Shown: in pieces, positions 1 to 5,647 of the stretch
Layout of the letters: every line of letters begins with the position of its first letter
How positions within the stretch are numbered: position 1 is the first letter of the stretch
Source of the DNA: Muribaculaceae bacterium
Lineage (GTDB): Bacteria; Bacteroidota; Bacteroidia; Bacteroidales; Muribaculaceae
Assembly: GCA_016287065.1 (NCBI GenBank)
Contig: JAEEVB010000147.1
Span: forward strand, 1-6,048
Direction: 5' to 3'
Length of the DNA: 6,048 bases
Translations under genes and position numbers: made by a program
Notes under the pieces: generated by a model
What the model was told of the DNA's origin: nothing
The model's database searches: none
Seen by the model: only the letters and a program-made list of their open reading frames with translations

Positions 1-257
1 TGAAGCGCGTTCTCAAGGCTGGAGGCTCGATCATGTTGAGCAAGGTGGGACATGAGATGAACGAGAATACCTGTCGTCGTTTTCTGGAGTCGGCATGTGC
101 CGACCAGGGTGTTGTGCTCGACCTGTGTTGTGGTTCGGCCATCGTGTGCAAGACGGCTTTTGACATGAAGTTGCGCTCTATTGGTATCTCAATCGATGCC
201 GAAACATTGCGTCAGGCTCATAAACTTGTTCAGCAGACGCCATTAAGCCTTTTCTGA
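1..257 (+). CDS. C-terminal fragment of a beta-class DNA methyltransferase-like protein (5' end outside window)
   Basis: The frame is open from base 3 to the TGA at 255-257 and gives about 84 residues, so the true start lies upstream of the window; the internal ATG at 33 is not a credible start. The fragment begins KRVLKAGGSIM, like the 'r-vLkpGG' strand after the catalytic motif of N4/N6 adenine or cytosine methyltransferases. It continues with GVVLDLCCGSA and then RSIGISIDAETLRQAH. This order matches the tail of beta-class DNA methylases (PF01555 type), where the SAM-binding motif I (usually DPFxGSGTT) and the 'GiEid..y...A' helix lie at the C terminus. Here motif I reads DLCCGSAIV, so the usual Pro, Phe and final Gly are replaced and SAM binding may be altered or lost. 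Family placement is inferred from a short fragment. Another class I methyltransferase is possible. The next gene follows after 32 bases on the same strand. Confidence 0.5.
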   Translation, partial: KRVLKAGGSIMLSKVGHEMNENTCRRFLESACADQGVVLDLCCGSAIVCKTAFDMKLRSIGISIDAETLRQAHKLVQQTPLSLF

Positions 258-278
258 AAATTGCAGTCTAACAGAAAA
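250..278 (+). other. Inverted repeat between methyltransferase-like gene and Plug gene
   Basis: TTTTCTG at 250-256 pairs with CAGAAAA at 272-278 (7 bp stem, 15-base loop). The first arm overlaps the upstream stop codon. A perfect 10-base palindrome, TTCAATTGAA (279-288), follows directly before the ATG at 290. No T-run follows the stem, so a terminator is not supported. The structure could be a weak attenuator or chance in AT-rich sequence. Confidence 0.2.
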
Positions 279-289
279 TTCAATTGAAA

Positions 290-1555
290 ATGAAACAGCG
301 TTTATTAACTCTGCTCGCTTTGTTGTTGTGCGCCGCTCCAGCAATGATAGCTGTGGTAAACACAGGTGTGCTACTGTATGACGGCCGTGTGAAATCGCTC
401 GATGTGGCTCCACGCAGCAATCGCTATTTGCCACCCATCTATGTGCTAGGCAGTGACGATGTGCTTAATGTGAATTTTGATTTGCTCGATTATGATGTGC
501 ACTACCTGCGCTATAGCGTAACGCATTGTAATGCCGACTGGCAGCCGTCGGTGCTTGTGGAGAGCGAATACGTGGATGGCTTCAATCAGGCCGACATCAA
601 TGACTATGCCCAAAGCTATACCACCTTTGTGGGTTATTATAACTACAACTTTACCATTCCCAACGACGAATTGCGCATTACCAAGAGTGGTAATTATATG
701 CTCACTGTGTATGAGCAGGACGATCCCGAGAAGATTTTGTTTCAGACTCGTTTCTCGGTGTGTGAGAACCGTGTGGGGGTGTATGGCGATGTGACGTCGC
801 GCACCGATATCGACTATAATGATGCTCACCAGCAGTTGTCGTTTGAGGTGTCGTACCGCCAAGGTATGGTGGCTGACCCTTATAACGAACTTACTGCCAT
901 CGTAACCCAGAATAGTCGTGAAGACAATGCTGTGGTGGTGACCAAACCCTTGATGGTGCAGCCTGGCAAGGTGACCTATGATCACAATCCGCAGCTCATT
1001 TTCCCCGCCGCTAACGAGTACAGACGCTTCGAGACTGTGAACATTCATACTCTGAATATGGGGGTGCAGGGCATCCAGTTTTTTGAACCTTATTATCATG
1101 CCACGCTCATTACCGATGAGCCACGAGCCAACACGCAGTATCTCTACGACAAGACTCAGCACGGTCATTTCACCATTCGCAATGCCGAGGCCGACGACAG
1201 CTTCATCGAGTCGGAGTATCTGGTCACTCACTTCAGCCTATACACTGGTGAACCGCTCACAGGTGGCAACCTGTTTGTGCAAGGCGGTTTTACCCAAGGA
1301 ATGCCTGCTTCGCAACTGCTCATGCACTATGACGAAGGCAGTGGGTGCTATTTGCTCGATGTGATGCTGAAACAGGGAGCCTATAACTATCAGTACTTGT
1401 GGGTGCCCGATGGCAGTGGAGTGGGCGAAACCTGGAAAATTGAGGGCGACAAATATCAGACGGTGAATGAATATCTGATTAAGGTGTATGACCGCCCCAT
1501 AGGTGAACGCTATGACCATTTTGTGGGCTACGGTATCGTCTACTCTGGCCGATAG
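290..1555 (+). CDS. Type IX secretion system Plug protein homologue (DUF5103 family)
   Basis: Predicted secreted protein of 421 residues. Residues 1-21 (MKQRLLTLLALLLCAAPAMIA) form a basic plus hydrophobic signal peptide with likely cleavage after an Ala-x-Ala-like stretch; Cys14 lacks a good lipobox context. The conserved N-terminal region of the DUF5103/T9SS_plug family is recognisable: THCNADWQPS (about 78-87), SEYVDGFNQADINDY (92-106) and FTIPNDELRITKSGNYML (121-138), followed by a long beta-rich remainder. In Flavobacterium johnsoniae the family member called Plug binds the SprA translocon and closes its periplasmic end when no PorV–substrate is bound. I infer the same envelope role here. 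A TTG at 284 is in frame, but ATG 290 is preferred because it begins the typical MKQRLL signal peptide. No other T9SS gene is in the window. Length and ends look intact. Confidence 0.85.
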   Translation: MKQRLLTLLALLLCAAPAMIAVVNTGVLLYDGRVKSLDVAPRSNRYLPPIYVLGSDDVLNVNFDLLDYDVHYLRYSVTHCNADWQPSVLVESEYVDGFNQADINDYAQSYTTFVGYYNYNFTIPNDELRITKSGNYMLTVYEQDDPEKILFQTRFSVCENRVGVYGDVTSRTDIDYNDAHQQLSFEVSYRQGMVADPYNELTAIVTQNSREDNAVVVTKPLMVQPGKVTYDHNPQLIFPAANEYRRFETVNIHTLNMGVQGIQFFEPYYHATLITDEPRANTQYLYDKTQHGHFTIRNAEADDSFIESEYLVTHFSLYTGEPLTGGNLFVQGGFTQGMPASQLLMHYDEGSGCYLLDVMLKQGAYNYQYLWVPDGSGVGETWKIEGDKYQTVNEYLIKVYDRPIGERYDHFVGYGIVYSGR

Positions 1556-1584
1556 CTTCAGGTATTAATCTGGTTTATGAGAGA

Positions 1585-1647
1585 ACCCCGCCCGGGGTAA
1601 ATTTGGATTGCTCGGCGATTTTGACAATCGCGGAGGACTTGTTTTTT
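1585..1647 (+). terminator. Possible terminator hairpins between convergent genes
   Basis: Two small stems lie just past the Plug stop codon. ACCCC (1585-1589) pairs with GGGGT (1594-1598) around GCCC, and GCGATT (1615-1620) pairs with AATCGC (1626-1631) around TTGAC. A T6 run at 1642-1647 follows the second stem, but only after a 10-base gap, so this is not a classical intrinsic terminator. Position, in the 136-base gap between two converging genes, is the main support. On the minus strand there is no T-run, so termination of the antiporter transcript here is less clear. Confidence 0.3.
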
Positions 1648-1691
1648 GCTTGTGTGTTTGTCACAGGCGATTACCCGATTCTCCAGATCGA

Positions 1692-2666
1692 TTAGCGGAG
1701 AAGGAGGTAGGCAGTGTAAGCAATGTAGCAGGCTATGAAGATAAAGCCCTCGATCCGGTCAAATGTGCGCTTCTTGAAAGTGTAGACCACGACATAGGTC
1801 ATGACTGATGCAATAAGCACCACCAGATAGTCCACGATGTTGATGTTGACCAGCGTGAGCGGTTTTACGGTGGCAGCTGTACCAAGAATGAGCAAGATGT
1901 TGAACACATTAGAGCCCAGCACATTGCCAAGTGCGAGTTGTGGATTGTGCTTGCATGCCGCCACAATGGCGGTGATGAGTTCGGGCAGTGAGGTGCCGAT
2001 TGCTACGATAGTAATGGAGATGACGGCGTCGCTCAATCCCCAGGTGTGGGCAAGGTTCTTGGCCGAGTTGAGGAACATGTTACCGCCATAGATGAGTGCG
2101 GCAAGTGATGCGATGGCAATGATGACGAGCAGCGCCACATGCTGGCCCTCAAGCGATGATTTGGCTTCTTCGTCGGCGTCTTCAAGAGCTTGTTGAGGAT
2201 TCTTGGCTTTGCCGAAAACCACATAGCACATGTAACCGATAAAGAGGATGAGGAAAAAGATGCCATCGATGCGTGAAATAGTGTTCTCACGAATACCAGG
2301 CACAATAGAATCATTGGCAAGCAAGAGCAGCATGAATGCGGCAAAAATGCCGAACGGGATGTCGCGCCGTTGCGTCTGTCGCTCGATGGCAAAGGGCATG
2401 ATGGCAGCCGAAACACCCAAGATAAGGAAAATGTTACCTATGTTTGAGCCAATGACGTTGCCCATGGCTATATCGCCTTCGCCCCTGAGTGCCGAAGATA
2501 TTGACACAAAGAGTTCGGGCGCGCTGGTGCCCATGCCCACAATAGTGAGACCGATGATGAAGTTGGATATGTTGGCGCGTTTGGCGATGGCTACCGAGGA
2601 GTCGACGATATAATTGGCTCCGAGAAGCAGCAAGGCGAGTCCAATGGCTAAAAACAGATAATCCAT
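1692..2666 (-). CDS. Calcium/sodium antiporter, CaCA superfamily (YrbG-like)
   Basis: Inner-membrane cation exchanger of 324 residues that probably exports Ca2+ in exchange for Na+ (or H+). The protein has the inverted two-half layout of the family. The alpha-1 repeat is at about 39-84 with GMGTSAPEL (44-52, acidic Glu51) and GNVIGSNIGNIFLILG (69-84). The alpha-2 repeat is at about 216-262 with AIGTSLPEL (222-230, Glu229) and GNVLGSNVFNILLILG (247-262). Glu51 and Glu229, together with Asn78 and Asn256, are the expected ion ligands. About ten hydrophobic segments are seen. A hydrophilic, acidic loop at about 152-176 separates the halves and is presumably cytoplasmic. The length is typical for bacterial members and nothing is missing. 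The start at 2666 places the first membrane helix (YLFLAIGLALLLLG) directly at the N terminus. It lies 12 bases downstream of the kinase–CYTH gene and is probably co-transcribed. Ion specificity cannot be read from sequence alone. Confidence 0.93.
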   Translation of the reverse strand: MDYLFLAIGLALLLLGANYIVDSSVAIAKRANISNFIIGLTIVGMGTSAPELFVSISSALRGEGDIAMGNVIGSNIGNIFLILGVSAAIMPFAIERQTQRRDIPFGIFAAFMLLLLANDSIVPGIRENTISRIDGIFFLILFIGYMCYVVFGKAKNPQQALEDADEEAKSSLEGQHVALLVIIAIASLAALIYGGNMFLNSAKNLAHTWGLSDAVISITIVAIGTSLPELITAIVAACKHNPQLALGNVLGSNVFNILLILGTAATVKPLTLVNINIVDYLVVLIASVMTYVVVYTFKKRTFDRIEGFIFIACYIAYTAYLLLR

Positions 2667-2678
2667 GAAAAAAGAGTC

Positions 2679-3770
2679 TTATTTCTTGGCCAGACTTGAG
2701 TTGTAGTACTCATAGTTGCCTGTAACGTCCTTGATAACCTTGATGAAGGGCGGGAAACTGATGGCATCGGGGTCAGAGACGCCCTCGATTTCGAGAATGT
2801 GCAGGTTGATGTCGGGCTCAATATAGCTGTCAAGTTCAAAATACTGCTTCTCCCAAACAAAGTTCTTGCGTATTTTGCGAATGGTCTTGCGCGAGTGGTC
2901 GCGTTGCTGCATGAGCGAAACATACTGTACGGGGCTGATTTGACGCTCTGTTTCGATGCGTTCGGTGGCGCTGACCTGCTTTTTGGTGGTCTGGAAATAG
3001 GAGTATATTCCTTGCCAGCCGCGTTTGCGCAGTCGCACCTCGGTGCCCACCTCCGAGAGCAGATAGGTCTGCTCGATTTCACTCTCAATAGAGTTGGGGA
3101 TTTCGCCCGTGACCTCAACCACATATTTTCGTTCAGCCTCAATGGGCCCTGGCAGACCGATACCCAGCACATTCGAGATTTCGGTGAGCACATTGTTGAT
3201 TTTCTTCTCGAAGTCAACCTCATTGTCGATGATGCGCAGGTGGGGGTGTCCTGTCCAAGCCTGGATGAGCTTGTTGTCGAGTGCAATGGCCTGGTCAACA
3301 CCTTCGCTGCGCACTTCATTGTTGGCAGTGGTATAGAATTGCTCGGCGCCGTTGGCTGCAGTGACGAGGTGAAGCACTGCATCGTAGCGAGTGTCACGCA
3401 GACGCACGATGTTGAGCTCTGACTCTTCAAGGATGGCTTGCCACATCTCGGGTGCAAGGTAGGCTGAGATGTCCATGACACCGCGGTCACAAACGAGCAG
3501 TGCAGGCTTTCGGCATTTTTGCGCCATCTTCACAAAGAGGTCTTCAAGCTCAATTTGAGTGCGCAGAGTAGCTTTCTCGGCTTCGTAGAAGAGCTCCTTG
3601 TTGTCGGTGAGGTAGTTCACCCCTGCGTGACCAAACATAGTTGGGACTTCGGGGATGGCGAACACCTGGAAACCTAACTCGGTGAAATGCTCAATGATTT
3701 TAGCGAGAGCCGTAGTCTTGCCAGCGCAAGGGCCACCGGTGAGAACGATTTTAGTGATATTGTTGTTCAT
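2679..3770 (-). CDS. P-loop NTPase/kinase-like (AAA_28) and CYTH domain fusion protein
   Basis: Soluble, probably cytoplasmic protein of 363 residues with two domains. The N-terminal half (about 5-200) is a P-loop NTPase of the AAA_28/NadR-kinase-like type. It has Walker A GGPCAGKT (12-19, Lys18) and a hydrophobic strand ending in a DRG motif, LLVCDRG (91-97, Asp95). The C-terminal half (about 208-357) is a CYTH/triphosphate tunnel metalloenzyme fold: EAERK (211-215, the ExExK signature), VRLRKR (245-250), TTKK (261-264), RKTIRKIRK (294-302), YFELDSY (310-316) and LEIE (326-329). CYTH domains bind triphosphates and divalent metals through these acidic and basic tunnel residues, and all the main charged motifs are present. 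The same architecture occurs in the eukaryotic Ttd14 (TRPL translocation defect 14) proteins, reported to bind GTP and phosphatidic acid. The substrate here is unknown. The gene precedes the Ca2+/Na+ antiporter by 12 bases, suggesting a shared transcript. The ATG at 3770 is chosen because it puts the P-loop strand at the N terminus. Confidence 0.87.
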   Translation of the reverse strand: MNNNITKIVLTGGPCAGKTTALAKIIEHFTELGFQVFAIPEVPTMFGHAGVNYLTDNKELFYEAEKATLRTQIELEDLFVKMAQKCRKPALLVCDRGVMDISAYLAPEMWQAILEESELNIVRLRDTRYDAVLHLVTAANGAEQFYTTANNEVRSEGVDQAIALDNKLIQAWTGHPHLRIIDNEVDFEKKINNVLTEISNVLGIGLPGPIEAERKYVVEVTGEIPNSIESEIEQTYLLSEVGTEVRLRKRGWQGIYSYFQTTKKQVSATERIETERQISPVQYVSLMQQRDHSRKTIRKIRKNFVWEKQYFELDSYIEPDINLHILEIEGVSDPDAISFPPFIKVIKDVTGNYEYYNSSLAKK

Positions 3771-3856
3771 CTTAAAGAAAACATTAACAATGGGTTGCTT
3801 GATGTGATAGAGTGCATGTCATGGATTCGTGGCGAGCACAACTACAAAACAATTTG

Positions 3857-3888
3857 CTAAATTACAAACAAAATTTCAAATGGCCAAA
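3857..3888 (-). promoter_or_regulatory. Candidate Bacteroidetes-type promoter for the kinase–CYTH/antiporter operon
   Basis: Read on the minus strand, TTTG (3885-3888) is followed after 20 bases by TAATTTAG (3857-3864). This resembles the Bacteroidetes -33 TTTG / -7 TAnnTTTG pattern with one mismatch in the -7 box. Transcription would start near 3850, leaving a leader of about 80 bases. AT-rich sequence makes chance matches easy. Confidence 0.35.
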
Positions 3889-3899
3889 TGTGCAGGCCA
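3881..3899. promoter_or_regulatory. Inverted repeat TGGCC-N9-GGCCA, possible operator
   Basis: TGGCC (3881-3885) and GGCCA (3895-3899) form a 5-bp dyad around nine bases, near the middle of the divergent intergenic region. The left arm touches the -33 candidate of the leftward promoter. The spacing suits a dimeric regulator, but five-base arms are weak evidence. Confidence 0.25.
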
Positions 3900-3922
3900 A
3901 GAACTAAGAATGTGCTGTCAAA

Positions 3923-3954
3923 TTTGCTAAAACCGAAAATTCGTTGTATTTTCG
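3923..3954 (+). promoter_or_regulatory. Candidate Bacteroidetes-type promoter for folP-dacA-DUF3109
   Basis: TTTG (3923-3926), a 20-base spacer and TATTTTCG (3947-3954) fit the Bacteroidetes -33 TTTG / -7 TAnnTTTG pattern with one mismatch. The start would fall near 3960, giving a short leader of about 20 bases before the ATG at 3982. The position and spacing make this the better of the two promoter candidates in this gap. Confidence 0.5.
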
Positions 3955-3981
3955 CAAAGCATTTCAATAGAGTGCGTTTAC

Positions 3982-4842
3982 ATGAAGCCATTCAAGACAT
4001 ACAGTATCAATGTGAAGGGCGAGTTGATTGAAATCTCTCGTCCGTGGGTGATGGGTATCCTGAATGTCACGCCCGATTCGTTCTATGAGGCTAGCCGCTG
4101 CGATTTGACCGAGAAAATCGAGAATCGTGTGATGCAGATGCTGAGCGAAGGCGCTGATGTGATAGATATAGGTGCCTACTCGACCCGTCCTGGTGCCGCC
4201 GAGGTGAGTGCCGAGGAAGAGCTGGCTAGGCTGAAAATTGGTATGGCGATTGTGCGCAGGCTTGCACCTGACGTCTTGACCTCGGTCGACACATTCAGGG
4301 CCGATGTGGCAGCGCGCTGCGTTGAGGAACTGGGCGTGAACATGGTGAATGACGTGAGTGGCGGTGAACTTGACAAAGACATGTTTAAGACCGTTGCCCG
4401 CTTGCGTGTGCCTTACGTTGTGATGCACATGCGAGGCACTCCTGCCACTATGCAGCAGTTGACTCAGTATGATGATGTGACTGCCGAGGTGCTGGAATCG
4501 TTGGCGCGCAAGATCGACTCTCTGCACCAGATGGGTGTGGCCGACGTGATTGCTGATCCAGGATTCGGATTCAGCAAAACGGTGGACCAGAATTATGAGA
4601 TGCTGTCGCAGTTGAATGCCTTTACGGCACTCGATGTGCCCTTGTTGGTGGGCGTGTCGCGCAAATCGATGATATACAAATACCTTGATGTCACGGCAGG
4701 CGATGCGCTTAACGGCACGACTGTGCTTAACACACTAGCCTTGTTGCAAGGAGCGCACATCTTGCGCGTGCACGATGTGAAGGCAGCCAGCGAGGCTGTA
4801 AAATTGGTGATGAAGACATATCCCGACATATATAAATCTTGA
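3982..4842 (+). CDS. folP: Dihydropteroate synthase
   Basis: Cytoplasmic folate-biosynthesis enzyme of 286 residues. It condenses 6-hydroxymethyl-7,8-dihydropterin diphosphate with p-aminobenzoate to give dihydropteroate, the step blocked by sulfonamides. The TIM-barrel signature set is complete: GILNVTPDSF (25-34), ADVIDIGAYSTRPG (58-71), SVDTFR (101-106), NDVSGG (123-128), MHMRGTP (148-154), ADPGFGF (191-197), GVSRKS (224-229, with the phosphate-binding Ser-Arg-Lys) and RVHDV (262-266). After PDSF the sequence is YEASR rather than the common SDGG of proteobacterial enzymes. Length is normal for the family. The start at 3982 follows the promoter candidate closely and leaves a short N-terminal extension before the first barrel strand. 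It is the first gene of a rightward operon, with dacA starting 9 bases after its stop. Confidence 0.97.
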   Translation: MKPFKTYSINVKGELIEISRPWVMGILNVTPDSFYEASRCDLTEKIENRVMQMLSEGADVIDIGAYSTRPGAAEVSAEEELARLKIGMAIVRRLAPDVLTSVDTFRADVAARCVEELGVNMVNDVSGGELDKDMFKTVARLRVPYVVMHMRGTPATMQQLTQYDDVTAEVLESLARKIDSLHQMGVADVIADPGFGFSKTVDQNYEMLSQLNAFTALDVPLLVGVSRKSMIYKYLDVTAGDALNGTTVLNTLALLQGAHILRVHDVKAASEAVKLVMKTYPDIYKS

Positions 4843-4851
4843 TAATAAACT

Positions 4852-5634
4852 ATGGAATCGATACTTGGACTGATAAGCATCAAAGACATAATAGACATAC
4901 TGCTCGTTGCCACGTTGCTGTTCTACCTTTACAGGACGATGAAAGACTCGGGCTCGCTGAACATATTCCTCGGCGTGCTGTCGTTTGTGATTACATGGGT
5001 GGTTCTGTATAAGATACTCGACATGCAACTGATAGGCACATTGATGGACAAGTTTATCGACATAGGCTTGTTTATCATCGTGATTCTGTTTCAAGACCAG
5101 ATACGTCGTTTCCTGATGGAGATTGGTTCTCGCAAGGGCTTGCGGTTCATCACCAAATTGTGGCACAAGAGCGATGCTAAAGCACAAAAGCAGAAATGGG
5201 TGATGCCGGTGGTTTATGCTTGCATGAGCATGTCGAAGTCGAAAACAGGCGCCCTGATTGTTGTGCGTCAGCAGATACCGCTCGACGACTATGAGAAAAC
5301 GGGCGATGTGATAGATGCCAATCTGAATAATCGCTTGATTGAGAATATCTTCTTCAAAAACAGTCCTTTGCACGATGGTGCGTTGATTATAGATGGCAAC
5401 AAAATGAAGGCGGCAGGATGCATCTTGCCTGTATCGCACGACACCGATTTGCCCCGCTATCTGGGGCTTCGTCATCGTTCGGCTTTGGGTATCTCGCAAG
5501 CGACCGATGCCATTGCCATAGTGGTGAGTGAGGAGACGGGCAGCATATCGTATGCTCATCGAGGCGAACTTCACCTGAAGTTGAGCAGTACGGAGCTTGA
5601 ACAGGCGTTGTCGGAATTGTCGGTGAATAATTAA
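4852..5634 (+). CDS. dacA: Diadenylate cyclase (c-di-AMP synthase), CdaA/DacA type
   Basis: Membrane-anchored enzyme of 260 residues that joins two ATP into cyclic di-AMP, a second messenger that in other bacteria controls potassium and osmolyte uptake and cell-wall balance. Three hydrophobic segments lie at about 12-28, 37-55 and 66-82, followed by a cytoplasmic DAC (DisA_N) domain at about 95-240. The two catalytic signatures are present: DGA within PLHDGALIIDG (172-182), and RHR within LGLRHRSALGISQATD (204-219). SEETGSIS (226-233) is also conserved. Length and layout match CdaA, not DisA or CdaS. In Firmicutes cdaA is followed by the YbbR-domain regulator cdaR and glmM; here it lies between folP and a DUF3109 gene, an arrangement I recognise from Bacteroidales. 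Starts 9 bases after folP and is probably co-transcribed from the promoter near 3923-3954. Confidence 0.96.
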   Translation: MESILGLISIKDIIDILLVATLLFYLYRTMKDSGSLNIFLGVLSFVITWVVLYKILDMQLIGTLMDKFIDIGLFIIVILFQDQIRRFLMEIGSRKGLRFITKLWHKSDAKAQKQKWVMPVVYACMSMSKSKTGALIVVRQQIPLDDYEKTGDVIDANLNNRLIENIFFKNSPLHDGALIIDGNKMKAAGCILPVSHDTDLPRYLGLRHRSALGISQATDAIAIVVSEETGSISYAHRGELHLKLSSTELEQALSELSVNN

Positions 5635-5647
5635 TGAATACATAGCT

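Larger units (their letters stand above)
3851..3931. repeat. 11-base direct repeat AATTTGCTAAA, two copies 70 bases apart
   Basis: The identical 11-mer occurs at 3851-3861 and 3921-3931. The left copy overlaps the -7 candidate of the leftward promoter, and the right copy contains the -33 TTTG of the rightward promoter. It could be a shared binding site or chance similarity in AT-rich promoter DNA. Confidence 0.4.

Noticed and set aside
284..289. TTG at 284 as start of the Plug gene
   Set aside because: It would only add two residues; ATG at 290 gives a standard signal peptide start and is the commoner codon.
446..1231. A 261-codon minus-strand open frame inside the Plug gene
   Set aside because: Antisense to a clear DUF5103 gene; His- and Ile-rich translation without motifs; no promoter or start context.
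1679..1702. Stem TTCTCC / GGAGAA spanning the antiporter stop codon
   Set aside because: The 12-base loop, six-base stem and lack of a following T-run on either strand make it a poor terminator.
1608..1808. A 66-codon plus-strand open frame in the convergent gap
   Set aside because: Most of it is antisense to the antiporter's C-terminal coding region, and no domain or start signal is seen.
2799..3422. A 207-codon plus-strand open frame inside the kinase–CYTH gene
   Set aside because: Antisense to a protein with an intact P-loop and CYTH motifs; no independent support for coding.
2648..3490. A 280-codon minus-strand open frame in another frame of the kinase–CYTH gene
   Set aside because: Same-strand frame shadow with a Ser/Thr/Arg-rich translation and no domain; the overlapping frame carries all family motifs.
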